Assembly (NCBI GenBank): GCA_945863605.1
Contig: CAMAZP010000012.1
Coordinates: 20,526 to 84,525 of the forward strand
Reading direction: 5' to 3'
Length of the DNA stretch: 64,000 nt
DNA from: Chitinophaga pinensis
GTDB lineage: Bacteria; Bacteroidota; Bacteroidia; Flavobacteriales_D; Crocinitomicaceae
This document shows, piece by piece, positions 1 to 9,276 of the stretch. The first letter of the stretch is position 1, and every line of letters begins with the position of its first letter. Position numbers and translations under genes: made by a program. The notes beneath the pieces were generated by a model. The model saw nothing but the letters and a program-made list of their open reading frames with translations, ran no database searches and was not told the DNA's origin.

Positions 1-7
1 AACGTAA

Positions 8-664
8 ATGAGAACATTTCTTGTTTCACTTTTAATTCTTTTTTCCTGTCAAGCAAAGGGTCAACTTTTGTTTAATTTCACTTGGAAAAGTAAACCAATT
101 TCACTTACAAGGTACTATCCTTTGGGTGAAAAAGATAGTATTCAATTTACAGACTTGAAATGTTATCTCTCCAACATTGAACTGAAGGGAAAAGGAAACA
201 AAGATTATCAACTAGCGTCTGCAGTTTATTTAATTGATGCAGAAGACAGCACTAGTTTTGTTTTAGATAGAAGCATTGATACAAAAAATTTTAAATCAAT
301 CTCTTTCACTTTTGGTTTAGATAGTATTATTAATACCTCTGGCGATTTAGAAGGCGATTTAGATCCAATTTTAGGAATGTATTGGGCTTGGAACACTGGT
401 TATATTCACTGCAAAATTGTTGGTCATTCTTCTTTAGTCCATACACCATCTCATCTTTTTGATTTTCATATTGGCGGATATCGAAAACCAAACGCTACTT
501 ATTTCAAACTTGAACTTCCGCTTACGAGCTCAGCACTAGAACTTGATTTATACCTACTTTTCAATGAATTTTTAAACTTAAATTTGTTGCATCAGCTAGT
601 AGTTCCTGGCAAATTAGCTTTCGAAATAGCAACTGTCTTAAAGTCATCAATTCGCTTAAAATGA
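8..664 (+). CDS. MbnP-like secreted copper-binding protein
   Basis: A 218-residue exported protein. The N-terminus is a signal sequence with a possible lipobox (LFSC, residues 11-14) or a type I site near residue 19. The body has the hallmarks of the MbnP family: KCYLSNIEL near residue 51, a YLID strand, GDLDPILGMYWAWNTGYI near residue 115, and FDFHIGGY. In methanotrophs the partner MbnH oxidises a tryptophan of MbnP to kynurenine to build a copper site; the WAW segment is the natural candidate region here, by inference. The stop overlaps the next start (ATGA), so the pair should be translationally coupled. Only seven bases upstream are visible, so the start and any earlier operon gene cannot be judged. 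Family assignment is good; copper binding is inferred. Confidence 0.75.
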   Translation: MRTFLVSLLILFSCQAKGQLLFNFTWKSKPISLTRYYPLGEKDSIQFTDLKCYLSNIELKGKGNKDYQLASAVYLIDAEDSTSFVLDRSIDTKNFKSISFTFGLDSIINTSGDLEGDLDPILGMYWAWNTGYIHCKIVGHSSLVHTPSHLFDFHIGGYRKPNATYFKLELPLTSSALELDLYLLFNEFLNLNLLHQLVVPGKLAFEIATVLKSSIRLK

Positions 665-1692
665 GAATTCTGAATGTCATATTATTCTTAGTTTTTATTA
701 GTTACTCTTTCATTGTTGTTGTGACTGAGAAGCATCCATTTTACATTCCAAAGCATTTTCCAAAACCCTACTATCAATTCAAAGATGTGCCGCAAGGACG
801 TTTGCGATTTGAGTTAGGTCGCACCTTATTTTATGACCCTGCTCTTTCTCGGGATAGTTCGATTTCTTGTGCCACTTGCCATTTACAGTATTCTAGCTTT
901 ACACATATTGACCACCCAGTAAGTCACGGTATCGATGGTCGTATTGGAAATCGTAATTCACCCGTAATGATAAATCTTGCATGGAATAAATTTTTTCATT
1001 GGGATGGTGGCGTTATTCACCTTAATGCACAAGCAATTAATCCATTGACCCATCCAAAAGAAATGGATATGGATATCGTTGAGTTACTTAAAAGATTAAA
1101 TAATTCGTCGTTTTATCGCAAAAGATTTTACGCTGCTTTTGGTGATTCAGTGATTACAACTCCGCTTTTAATGCGTGGAATTGCAAATTTTTCTGTGGCT
1201 TTAGTTTCAGCTAATTCAAAATACGATAAGGTCATTTTAAAAGAAGAAGGAGTTGAATTTTCCGATCAAGAGCAAAGAGGTTATGACTTATTCAAAAAAT
1301 ACTGCAATGCTTGTCATACCGAGCCCTTGTTCAACTCTCACGATTTCAAGAAAAATGGTTTAGAACTAGATCCTGAGCTGAAAGACTTCGGGCGAATGGG
1401 AATAACGGAAAGAAGGGCTGATTCAATGCTTTTCAAAATTCCAACTTTGCGAAACGTTGAATTCAGTTTCCCTTATATGCACGACGGAAGAATTCAAAAA
1501 TTGAAGGAAGTTATTGAACATTACAGCTCTCTTTCAACTGGAAACAAAAACGTAAGTAAAGAATTGAAAAAAATTAAAAAACCATTCACAGAAGAGCAGA
1601 AAAAAGATTTGTTGGCATTCTTAAAAACCTTAACCGATAAAGAATTTTTATACAACAAAGATTTCTCTTTTCCGGAAAGTGAGTTCAAATGA
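661..1692 (+). CDS. MbnH-like di-heme cytochrome c peroxidase family protein
   Basis: A 343-residue protein with an N-terminal signal/anchor helix (about residues 4-21) and two c-type heme sites, CATCH at 70-74 and CNACH at 215-219, the layout of bacterial di-heme peroxidases (CcpA/MauG/MbnH). Also visible are FELGRTLFYDPALSRD before the first heme and the FKIPTLRNVEFSFPYMHDG block after the second. Acts in the periplasm. It begins within the stop of the MbnP-like gene, which supports the role of MbnH, a modifying enzyme for MbnP, rather than a general hydrogen-peroxide scavenger. A plain cytochrome c peroxidase is the alternative. No methanobactin precursor or other mbn gene lies in the window. 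Confidence 0.8.
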   Translation: MRILNVILFLVFISYSFIVVVTEKHPFYIPKHFPKPYYQFKDVPQGRLRFELGRTLFYDPALSRDSSISCATCHLQYSSFTHIDHPVSHGIDGRIGNRNSPVMINLAWNKFFHWDGGVIHLNAQAINPLTHPKEMDMDIVELLKRLNNSSFYRKRFYAAFGDSVITTPLLMRGIANFSVALVSANSKYDKVILKEEGVEFSDQEQRGYDLFKKYCNACHTEPLFNSHDFKKNGLELDPELKDFGRMGITERRADSMLFKIPTLRNVEFSFPYMHDGRIQKLKEVIEHYSSLSTGNKNVSKELKKIKKPFTEEQKKDLLAFLKTLTDKEFLYNKDFSFPESEFK

Positions 1693-1712
1693 TAAAAAAA
1701 ATCTTCGTAGTA

Positions 1713-1738
1713 ATTTCTAATTTTACTGAGTTAGAAAT
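1713..1738. terminator. Weak hairpin between convergent genes
   Basis: An 8-bp perfect stem (ATTTCTAA / TTAGAAAT) with a 10-nt loop lies between the convergent mbnH-like and carbonic-anhydrase-like genes. There is no clear T-run on either side, so its role as a terminator is a guess from position. Confidence 0.3.
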
Positions 1739-1749
1739 CATTGAGTGTT

Positions 1750-2268
1750 TTATTCACCTTTAAACCAACCCGAGTACATTACGTAATTATTTGCAATGCG
1801 TTGAACTTCGCCTTCAAATAATTCAGGGGAAAGGGTTTTTACTTTTTTTGCTGGAACACCCGCATAAATACTCCATGCTTCCACTCGTGTTCCCTCCATT
1901 AGTACAGCTCCTGCGGCAATAATACAATTTGCTTCAATGTAGCAGTTATCCATTACGATTGCACCCATACCAATTAAAACATTGTCTTCTACAGTGCAGC
2001 CGTGCACCAATGCATTATGACCAACGGAAACATTATTCCCAAGATTTACTGTAGTTTTTTGGTACGTGCAATGTAAAACAGCTCCGTCTTGAATATTCAC
2101 TTTATTTCCAATCCGAATGGAATTTACATCGCCACGAATAACAGCGTTGAACCAAACAGAACATTGATTTCCCATAACCACATCACCAACAATAGTTGAA
2201 TTTTCTGCCAACCAACAATCTTCACCAAATTGAGGAGCTTTTCCGTTGCATTCTTTAAGTAGAGCCAT
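1750..2268 (-). CDS. Gamma-carbonic anhydrase-like hexapeptide-repeat protein
   Basis: A 172-residue left-handed beta-helix protein of the YrdA/PaaY/gamma-carbonic anhydrase family. Hexapeptide repeats run through residues about 25-140 (for example VWFNAVIRGDVNSIRIGNKVNIQDG), and the metal-ligand histidines are in VLHCTY and VGHNALVHGC. The C-terminal YAGVPAKKVKTLSPE is typical of the group. The length matches the family and there is no signal peptide, so it is cytoplasmic. Carbonic anhydrase activity is unproven for many members; the family call is firm and the reaction is not. It diverges from ispG across about 170 bp. Confidence 0.88.
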   Translation of the reverse strand: MALLKECNGKAPQFGEDCWLAENSTIVGDVVMGNQCSVWFNAVIRGDVNSIRIGNKVNIQDGAVLHCTYQKTTVNLGNNVSVGHNALVHGCTVEDNVLIGMGAIVMDNCYIEANCIIAAGAVLMEGTRVEAWSIYAGVPAKKVKTLSPELFEGEVQRIANNYVMYSGWFKGE

Positions 2269-2406
2269 AGTAAAAAATTATAAAATTAAGAATGTAAATT
2301 TAACTTTGATAAAAACAGAATTAACAATTCTCGCAACTTTACGGTTTTCAATTCTTGATTGGTATATTAAAAATTCGTTTTATCAAGTTAAAAACAAACT
2401 AATCTT

Positions 2407-2414
2407 TATTTTTG
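2407..2414 (+). promoter_or_regulatory. Candidate -7 box TATTTTTG for ispG
   Basis: An exact match to the Bacteroidota -7 element TAnnTTTG, ending 24 nt before the ispG start. No convincing -33 TTTG is seen at the usual distance. The same spacing recurs before several other genes here. Confidence 0.45.
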
Positions 2415-2438
2415 TTAGATTAAATAACTCAATCATTT

Positions 2439-4364
2439 ATGTCAAGCAAAAAAAACCAATCTTACTGCATCGATTTATTGAATAGAAAACGTTTTCCAAC
2501 ACAAGAAGTGAGCATTGGAAAAGTAAAGTTAGGCGCATCGAATCCAATTCGTTTGCAATCAATGACAACAACCGATACAATGGATACAGAAAAATCGGTG
2601 GCACAATCTATTCGAATGATAGAAGCTGGTTGTGAGATTGTTAGGCTGACAGCACCCAGTAAAAAAGAAGCAGAAAATATGGGTTTAATTCGAACAGAGT
2701 TAAACAAATTAGGTTACACCGCACCGCTTGTTGCAGACATTCACTTCACTCCAAACGCTGCTGAAATTGCTGCAAAATTGGTTGAAAAAGTTCGCGTGAA
2801 TCCAGGGAATTACGCCGATAAAAAGAAATTTGAAGAAATAGATTACACCGACGAAAGTTATCAAGCGGAATTACACCGAATAGAAGAAAAATTTAATCCA
2901 CTTGTTTTACTGTGTAAAGAAAACGGCACTGCAATGCGAATTGGCACCAATCACGGTTCACTTTCAGATCGCATTTTAAGTCGTTATGGTGATACTCCCG
3001 AAGGAATGGTTGAATCCGCAATGGAGTTCATACGCATTTGTGAGAAAAACAACTACTTTGAATTAGTAATTTCAATGAAAGCGAGTAATACCTTGGTAAT
3101 GGTTCAGGCTTACCGATTGTTAGCCGCTGAAATGCTAAAAAATGGTCGTTCTTATCCTTTGCATTTAGGGGTAACCGAAGCTGGAGATGGCGAAGATGGC
3201 CGCATTAAATCAGCAGTTGGGATTGGTGCATTATTGGAAGATGGATTGGGCGATACGATTCGCGTTTCATTGACCGAAGAACCTGAATTTGAGATTCCTG
3301 TGGCGCGAAAACTTGCTGAAAAATTTACAGAAATTGAAGTTTTACCACTACTAGAATTTAAGGGTGAATTACCTTACAATCCTTTTTCTTACGAGCGAAG
3401 ACATACAACTGAAGTTCATAATTTGGGAGGAAAACATGTTCCTGTTGTAATTGCAGATTGTTCTCAAAAAGAAACGATCAAATCTGCTAATTTTTTCGGT
3501 TTTGGTTACAACTATTCAGTTCAATTAGATAAATGGAATTTGCAAGATTTAGCAGCAGATTATGTTTTCATTGGTGATAATACAATCGATTTTGAAGTGC
3601 CAGGAACACTTGGTGTAATTTGTAATTATGAAAATTGGAAAGCAAATTATCTTAATAAAATAGGTTTTTATCCTTTAATTGCGCTTGATGAGTTAGTAAA
3701 TCTTGACAAAGTACAAATGGCTTTTTTAAGTTTGCAAGCAGAAGTAACTTTACCAGCGGATTTAGAACAGTATCCGAATCTTGTTTTGCTTGTTTCAACC
3801 ACTTTTTCTAACAAAACGCAATTATTCCGCTCCTTCTATATTCAGTTGGCAAGTAAAAATTACCAGCATCCTGTTGTACTACAAATAGAATCAAAAGAAA
3901 AAGATGCTGAAGCATTTCAATTAAATGTGTCCAGTGATGCGGGTTCTGTTTTAATAGATGGTTTTGGTGATGGTCTTTGGATTAAAGGTGAACAGGCACC
4001 AACATTTATCAATTCTACTGCTTTTGGTATTCTACAAGCGACACGAACACGTATTTCTAAAACAGAATATATTTCTTGCCCTTCTTGTGGTAGAACTTTG
4101 TTTGATTTACAAGAAACAACTGCTAAAATCCGAGAGCGTACTTCGCATTTAAAAGGTATTAAAATCGGAATTATGGGCTGTATCGTAAACGGTCCTGGAG
4201 AAATGGCAGATGCAGATTATGGTTATGTAGGTACAGGACCTGGAAAGATACATTTGTACAAAGAAAAAACGGTCGTTCGTAAAAATGTTGACGAAGCTGA
4301 AGCAGTTGATGCACTCATCAATTTGATCAAAGAAAATGGTGATTGGGTGGAGGTTCATCAATAA
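2439..4364 (+). CDS. ispG: 4-hydroxy-3-methylbut-2-enyl diphosphate synthase, long form
   Basis: Catalyses the [4Fe-4S]-dependent reductive conversion of MEcPP to HMBPP in the MEP isoprenoid pathway, which supplies precursors for quinones and for the carotenoid used by the rhodopsin system elsewhere in this window. At 641 residues it is the long form typical of Bacteroidota, Chlamydiae and plants: a TIM barrel from about residue 15 (VSIGKVKLGASNPIRLQSMT, then VADIHFTPNAAEIAAK), an inserted middle domain from about 300 to 525, and a C-terminal iron-sulfur domain with ISCPSCGRTLFDL and GCIVNGPGEMADADYGYVG. The start ATG follows a TATTTTTG box at a sensible distance. Monocistronic, with a hairpin downstream. 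Confidence 0.96.
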   Translation: MSSKKNQSYCIDLLNRKRFPTQEVSIGKVKLGASNPIRLQSMTTTDTMDTEKSVAQSIRMIEAGCEIVRLTAPSKKEAENMGLIRTELNKLGYTAPLVADIHFTPNAAEIAAKLVEKVRVNPGNYADKKKFEEIDYTDESYQAELHRIEEKFNPLVLLCKENGTAMRIGTNHGSLSDRILSRYGDTPEGMVESAMEFIRICEKNNYFELVISMKASNTLVMVQAYRLLAAEMLKNGRSYPLHLGVTEAGDGEDGRIKSAVGIGALLEDGLGDTIRVSLTEEPEFEIPVARKLAEKFTEIEVLPLLEFKGELPYNPFSYERRHTTEVHNLGGKHVPVVIADCSQKETIKSANFFGFGYNYSVQLDKWNLQDLAADYVFIGDNTIDFEVPGTLGVICNYENWKANYLNKIGFYPLIALDELVNLDKVQMAFLSLQAEVTLPADLEQYPNLVLLVSTTFSNKTQLFRSFYIQLASKNYQHPVVLQIESKEKDAEAFQLNVSSDAGSVLIDGFGDGLWIKGEQAPTFINSTAFGILQATRTRISKTEYISCPSCGRTLFDLQETTAKIRERTSHLKGIKIGIMGCIVNGPGEMADADYGYVGTGPGKIHLYKEKTVVRKNVDEAEAVDALINLIKENGDWVEVHQ

Positions 4365-4396
4365 AAACATGACATAAAAAAAAACATGACATAAAA
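4364..4396. repeat. Short direct repeat after ispG
   Basis: About 16 bases (core AAAACATGACATAAA) occur twice head to tail directly after the ispG stop, before the terminator hairpin. No function is evident; it looks like a small slippage duplication. Confidence 0.6.
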
Positions 4397-4430
4397 TAAA
4401 ACCTCATCAAATTGCTTCAATGAGGTTTTA
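4397..4430. terminator. Bidirectional terminator between ispG and nrdA
   Basis: An 11-bp perfect stem (TAAAACCTCAT / ATGAGGTTTTA) with a 12-nt loop. T-rich sequence follows the stem on both strands, so it can end ispG on the plus strand and nrdA on the minus strand. Confidence 0.8.
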
Positions 4431-4445
4431 ATATTTTAAACTTTA

Positions 4446-4605
4446 GTCGCTTCTATCCAGAACACATATAGCTCGCAGGCTCGTGAATTTTCGTTCTGTC
4501 TATAACCGACTAGCGTCGCTTCTATCCAGAACACATGTAGCTCGCAGGCTCGTGAATTTTCGTTCTGTCTATAACCGACTAGCGTCGCTTCTATCCAGAA
4601 CACAT
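4446..4605. repeat. 69-bp tandem repeat overlapping the nrdA 3' end
   Basis: Two full 69-bp units (4446-4514 and 4515-4583) differ at one position. A third partial copy of about 22 bp (4584-4605) is the end of nrdA itself. Read on the minus strand, each unit carries the last codons of nrdA (Met-Cys-Ser-Gly-stop) again. The unit is 23 codons, so the copies stay in the nrdA frame, each separated by stops. There are no spacers, so this is not a CRISPR array. It looks like a tandem duplication that started inside the gene's last codons. Confidence 0.9.
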
Positions 4606-6951
4606 TTCACACCCATCAGGATCGTCTAGTGAACATGCTATAGCAGCTTGTTGGTCTTCCACTAATTGAGCCGCTGGTTCTGCTGCCACCGATTTTTCAA
4701 CCGTAAATTTGATTGCATCCGTTGCTGCTTTCGTACGTAAGTAGTACATTCCAGTTTTTAAACCTTTCTCCCAACCGTAGAAGTGCATTGATGTCAATTT
4801 TCCGAAGTTGGCATTTTCCATGAAAATATTCAACGACTGACTTTGACAAATGTAAGCACCTCTGTCTGCTGCTTGCTCGATTATAGCTTTTTGAGAAATT
4901 TCCCAAGCTGTTTTGTATAAATCTTTTAAGTATTGAGGAATCTCGTTTATGTTTTGAATAGAACCGTTTGCTGTCATGATTTTTTGACGCATATCTTTGT
5001 TCCATAATCCAGCTTTCACTAAATCTTTTAATAAGTGTTTGTTCACGATTATAAATTCACCAGACAATACACGACGTGTGTAAATGTTGGATGTATATGG
5101 TTCAAAACACTCGTTATTTCCAAGGATTTGTGCTGTTGAAGCTGTTGGCATTGGAGCTAATAATAAAGAATTACGAACACCAAATTTTTTCACTTCTTCT
5201 TTCAATAAATCCCATTCCCAACGATTTGTTGGCTTTACATTCCACATATCGAATTGGAAAATTCCTTTAGATACAGGTGAACCATGGTAAGTTTCGTAAG
5301 GGCCTAATTCTTTCGAAAGATCTTTAGACGCTGTCATTGCGGCGTAATAAATCGTTTCAAAAACTTCTCTATTCAACGCTTTTGCTTCTTCTGATTCAAA
5401 AGGGAATCCCAACATAATGAAAGCATCTGCTAATCCTTGAACACCAAGACCAATTGGTCGATGACGTAAGTTTGAATTTTTTGCTTCAGGAACTGGATAG
5501 TAGTTTTCATCAATGATTTTATTCAAATTCAAAGTTGCTTGATACGTCACTTCGAATAATTTTTCGTGATCAAACGTTTTGTTTTCAGTAACATACTTAG
5601 GTAATGCAATTGAAGCAAGGTTACATACAGCAACTTCATCTGGAGCTGTGTATTCGATAATTTCTGTACACAAGTTTGAAGACTTAATTGTACCTAAATT
5701 TTGTTGGTTTGACTTAGAGTTTGCTGCATCTTTATACAACATATAAGGGGTTCCTGTTTCGATTTGAGATTCTAATATTTTGAACCACAAATCCTGCGCT
5801 TGAATCGTTTTGCGTCCTTTCCCTTCGTTTTCGTATTTCGTATAAAGCGCCTCAAATTCAGCACTGTGCGTATCCGATAATCCTGGACATTCGTGCGGAC
5901 ACATTAAAGTCCAATGAGCGTTCTCTTTAACACGTTTCATAAATAAATCTGGAATCCAAAGTGCGTAGAATAAATCGCGAGCACGTTGTTCTTCTTTACC
6001 ATGGTTCTTCTTCAAGTCTAAGAAATCAAACACATCAGCATGCCAAGGTTCAATATACATTGCGAAAGAACCTTTTCTTTTACCTCCACCTTGATCAACG
6101 TAGCGAGCTGTATCATTGAACACACGTAACATTGGAACAATTCCGTTAGAAGTTCCATTTGTTCCTTTAATATATGAACCTGTTGCACGTATATCGTGTA
6201 AAGCAAGTCCAATCCCACCTGCTGATTGTGAAATTTGAGCACATGATTTCAATGTATCATAAATTCCACCAATGCTATCTTCTTTCATTGTCAATAAGAA
6301 ACAAGAAGACATTTGAGGTTTTGGTGTTCCTGAATTGAATAATGTAGGTGTTGCATGCGTAAACCATCCATCAGACATTAAGTCATACGTTTTGATGGCT
6401 GCTTTGAAGTCTGTTTTGTGAATACCAAGGGAAACACGCATTAACATCTGTTGCGGACGTTCAACGATTTTTCCATTCAATTTCATTAAGTATGAACGCG
6501 TTAATGTTTTAAATCCGAAGTAATCGTATCTAAAATCGCGATCGTAAATGATACTAGAATCTAATAATTCTTTGTTTTCTTGAATGATTTGATACACATC
6601 ATCTGCAAGTAATGATGCGTTTTGACCAGTTTTAGGATCATTGTAATGATACATATCGCTCATTACCTCTGAAAATGTTTTCTTCGTTTCTTTATGTAAA
6701 TTTGAAACTGCAATACGCGATGCTAACAATGCGTAATCTGGGTGGTCAATTGTTTTTGCTGCGGCAACTTCTGCTGCTAAGTTATCCAAGTCTGAGGTTG
6801 AAACACCATCATAAATCCCTTCAATAACTTTCATCGCTACTGCCTCTGGAGATACCAAAGGATCTAGTCCATAACACATCTTAACGATGCGTGCTGTGAT
6901 TTTATCAAATTTAACAGCCTCTTTTCTTCCGTCTCTTTTTACTACGTACAT
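4591..6951 (-). CDS. nrdA: Class I ribonucleoside-diphosphate reductase, alpha subunit
   Basis: The large subunit reduces NDPs to dNDPs using the tyrosyl-radical/diiron beta subunit. The 786 residues begin with an ATP-cone ([20 protein letters not shown], residues 3-22), the allosteric activity site. The barrel follows: [22 protein letters not shown], the NLCTEI active-site segment, and [23 protein letters not shown]. The protein ends in CEMCSG, whose two cysteines pass reducing equivalents from thioredoxin to the active site. It is second in the nrdB-nrdA operon, 19 nt after nrdB. The last five codons are copied downstream in a tandem repeat. Confidence 0.97.
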   Translation of the reverse strand: MYVVKRDGRKEAVKFDKITARIVKMCYGLDPLVSPEAVAMKVIEGIYDGVSTSDLDNLAAEVAAAKTIDHPDYALLASRIAVSNLHKETKKTFSEVMSDMYHYNDPKTGQNASLLADDVYQIIQENKELLDSSIIYDRDFRYDYFGFKTLTRSYLMKLNGKIVERPQQMLMRVSLGIHKTDFKAAIKTYDLMSDGWFTHATPTLFNSGTPKPQMSSCFLLTMKEDSIGGIYDTLKSCAQISQSAGGIGLALHDIRATGSYIKGTNGTSNGIVPMLRVFNDTARYVDQGGGKRKGSFAMYIEPWHADVFDFLDLKKNHGKEEQRARDLFYALWIPDLFMKRVKENAHWTLMCPHECPGLSDTHSAEFEALYTKYENEGKGRKTIQAQDLWFKILESQIETGTPYMLYKDAANSKSNQQNLGTIKSSNLCTEIIEYTAPDEVAVCNLASIALPKYVTENKTFDHEKLFEVTYQATLNLNKIIDENYYPVPEAKNSNLRHRPIGLGVQGLADAFIMLGFPFESEEAKALNREVFETIYYAAMTASKDLSKELGPYETYHGSPVSKGIFQFDMWNVKPTNRWEWDLLKEEVKKFGVRNSLLLAPMPTASTAQILGNNECFEPYTSNIYTRRVLSGEFIIVNKHLLKDLVKAGLWNKDMRQKIMTANGSIQNINEIPQYLKDLYKTAWEISQKAIIEQAADRGAYICQSQSLNIFMENANFGKLTSMHFYGWEKGLKTGMYYLRTKAATDAIKFTVEKSVAAEPAAQLVEDQQAAIACSLDDPDGCEMCSG

Positions 6952-6970
6952 GCTTTTATTTATATTTCAA

Positions 6971-7942
6971 TTAAAAATCTTCGTTCAAACTAAATGTTTG
7001 ATTTTCTTTCCCTGCAAGAACTCCTGCTTTTTGGTATTCTCCCACTCTTTTTTCAAAGAAGTTACTTTTTCCTTGTAACGAAATCATTTCCATGAAGTCG
7101 AAAGGATTAATTGTGTTATACACTTTCTCGTTTCCTAGCTCCGTTAGTAATCTATCAGCTACAAACTCAATATATTGACACATTAAATCGCTATTCATTC
7201 CGATTAATTTTACTGGAATAGCATCAGCTACAAATTCTTTCTCTATTTCAACTGCATTCTTGATGATATCGCGCACTTGTTCTTTTGGTAGTTTGTTTAC
7301 CAAATGCTTCGTATACAGCAAACATGCAAAATCACAATGTAAGCCTTCATCTCTTGAAATCAATTCATTTGAGAAAGAAAGTCCTGGCATTAAACCACGT
7401 TTTTTCAACCAGAATATTGAACAAAATGATCCTGAGAAGAAAATTCCTTCCACCGCCGCGAAAGCTACAAGGCGCTCTGCATAAGTTCCTTTATCAATCC
7501 AACGCAATGCCCATTCTGCTTTTTTACGAACACAATCTAAAGTGTCTATCGCATTAAACAAATGGTCTTTTTCTGCTGTGTTTTTGATGTAGGTGTCAAT
7601 CAATAAAGAATAAGTTTCCGAATGGATATTCTCCATTGAAATTTGAAAACCGTAAAAGAATTTCGCTTCTGTATATTGAACCTCAGCTAAAAAATGTTCT
7701 GCTAAGTTTTCGTTAACGATACCATCAGATGCAGCAAAAAAAGCAAGAACATGTTTGATGAAATGACGCTCATCATCGTTTAATTTATTTTCCCAGTCAA
7801 TTAAATCTGGCGATAAATCAATTTCTTCAGCAGTCCAAAAGCTAGCTTCCGCTTTTTTGTAGAAACTCCAAATATCATCATGTTGAATTGGAAAGAGAAC
7901 AAAGCGATTATTGTTCGATTCTAATATTGGTTCATTTATCAT
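6971..7942 (-). CDS. nrdB: Class I ribonucleoside-diphosphate reductase, beta subunit
   Basis: A 323-residue ferritin-like diiron subunit that holds the radical used by NrdA. Iron-ligand segments are visible: [65 protein letters not shown] and [15 protein letters not shown]. The C-terminal tail ends in TFSLNEDF, the part that docks onto the alpha subunit. It is the first gene of the operon and is preceded by a long AT-rich leader. No Shine-Dalgarno is seen, as is usual in this phylum. Confidence 0.96.
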   Translation of the reverse strand: MINEPILESNNNRFVLFPIQHDDIWSFYKKAEASFWTAEEIDLSPDLIDWENKLNDDERHFIKHVLAFFAASDGIVNENLAEHFLAEVQYTEAKFFYGFQISMENIHSETYSLLIDTYIKNTAEKDHLFNAIDTLDCVRKKAEWALRWIDKGTYAERLVAFAAVEGIFFSGSFCSIFWLKKRGLMPGLSFSNELISRDEGLHCDFACLLYTKHLVNKLPKEQVRDIIKNAVEIEKEFVADAIPVKLIGMNSDLMCQYIEFVADRLLTELGNEKVYNTINPFDFMEMISLQGKSNFFEKRVGEYQKAGVLAGKENQTFSLNEDF

Positions 7943-8550
7943 TTTTATATTTTTAACTTAGTTTATTTCGTTTTGTTATTCGATATCATTCTATTAGGCT
8001 TTATAGCAAGCCCTTTTCGAAGCATCTTCATAATTAATTTTGTTTCCTCAATATCGTTAATGACGATTGGTATAAATTATAGAGTTACATATTTGAGGCA
8101 TACAAAAATTGTCATAATTCATTCATTAATCAATTAAAGAAATTAACATTAACTCAATGTTATCAACACCTAAAATTTGAATCCTTTCATTAATAAACTC
8201 TACAGCGATTTTCAACACACATGGGAAAGATATACACAATTATTTATAGCTTAACGTGCAAAAAAAAACCTAAAAATTTTGTTTTAGAATCAAATTTTTT
8301 TATGACAGAATAACATAGTAAAAATAGAATAGACACTCAATTTATCGTATTAAATTTACAGTGGTTTTAAACAGTTAATTGTTACAAATATTAGAACTTG
8401 CGGTGGGACAAAGGTTACAGCCTTATTTTACAAAAAACGAGACGATTTTGACAAAAATAAATTTTGATTTATGATTAAATTTATCTAAATTTTGAAGCCA
8501 AATACGTTAACTACAAAAAGAATAAATTTTAAAATTTCAGACCCTGCCAG
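7943..8550. other. 608-bp non-coding leader between nrdB and comF, with DnaA-box-like sites
   Basis: I see no gene here. It must hold the divergent promoters of nrdB and the ComF gene. Three 9-mers resemble the DnaA box TTATCCACA within 80 bp: TTATCAACA (8160-8168, one mismatch), TTTTCAACA (8209-8217) and ATATACACA (8230-8238). A small palindrome ATCGT-N5-ACGAT is at 8053-8067 and a GGCTT/AAGCC hairpin lies near 7997-8012. TATTTTTG on the minus strand (8459-8452) matches the -7 consensus but would give nrdB a leader of about 500 nt. In E. coli nrdAB is DnaA-controlled; applying that here is inference. Confidence 0.35.
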
Positions 8551-9276
8551 ATGTTCGTATCCAACTCAAAAAAACAGTTTCAATTGGTTAAAGATGGATT
8601 CATTAATTTGCTTTTCCCTGAAATTTGTTTGGCTTGCGAAACTGAATTATCGGCAAGAGAACATCATATTTGTTACACCTGTTGGGAATCTATTCACTTA
8701 ACTTATTTTGAAGGATTTAAAGAACCGAGTTCTCTCGACAAACTTTTTTGGGGTCGTGTAAATTTAGAGGCAACCTATGCGCTTTTTTATTTTGAAAAGG
8801 GGAAGGCTTCGCAAAAACTGTTGCACGCACTTAAATATCAATTCAAAGGAAATATTGGGGTTTATCTTGGCAATTTTGCAGCCACGAAACTTGTGAATCA
8901 TCCTGTTTTTAAAGAGGTTCAAGCGCTAATTCCAGTGCCGTTACATTCCAAAAAAGCATTTATTCGTGGTTATAATCAAAGTGAAAAAATCGCTCAAGGA
9001 ATTGCTTCGGTTTGGAAAATCCCTGTTATACAACAAGAAGTTTTAAAAACGAAACACACTGAAAGTCAGACAAGAAAAGACCAATTTCAACGTTGGGATA
9101 ACGTGAGTTCTATCTTTAAAGTGAAAGGTGATTTATCTAATTATCAACATGTTGCAATCGTTGATGACGTTATAACGACAGGCTCCACCTTAGAGTCGAT
9201 GGCGAAAGAATTAAAGGAATCAAATCCAAGTTTACTAATAAGTATCATTAGCTTAGCGCTCGCAAAATCAAAATGA
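8551..9276 (+). CDS. comF: ComF family phosphoribosyltransferase-like protein
   Basis: A 241-residue protein with the ComF layout: an N-terminal four-cysteine zinc finger (C26, C29, C41, C44 in CLAC...CYTC), then a type I phosphoribosyltransferase fold. The PRPP-binding loop VAIVDDVITTGSTLESM is near residues 200-216, and LIPVPLHSKKAFIRGYNQSE near 130. In naturally competent bacteria ComF helps bring single-stranded DNA into the cytosol; in many genomes its role is unknown. The stop overlaps the next gene (ATGA). The start is the first ATG of the frame and no clear Shine-Dalgarno precedes it. Confidence 0.88.
   Translation: MFVSNSKKQFQLVKDGFINLLFPEICLACETELSAREHHICYTCWESIHLTYFEGFKEPSSLDKLFWGRVNLEATYALFYFEKGKASQKLLHALKYQFKGNIGVYLGNFAATKLVNHPVFKEVQALIPVPLHSKKAFIRGYNQSEKIAQGIASVWKIPVIQQEVLKTKHTESQTRKDQFQRWDNVSSIFKVKGDLSNYQHVAIVDDVITTGSTLESMAKELKESNPSLLISIISLALAKSK

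Noticed and set aside
2246..2485. 79-codon plus-strand frame across the ispG promoter
   Set aside because: It overlaps the ispG start and the carbonic-anhydrase-like gene, has AT-driven composition and no recognisable features.
4446..4605. CRISPR-like array
   Set aside because: Units are contiguous, 69 bp long, with no spacers, and the third copy is the coding end of nrdA.
7943..8550. tRNA, riboswitch or origin of replication in the nrdB leader
   Set aside because: No cloverleaf or known riboswitch core is visible, and three imperfect DnaA-like boxes are too few to call an origin.
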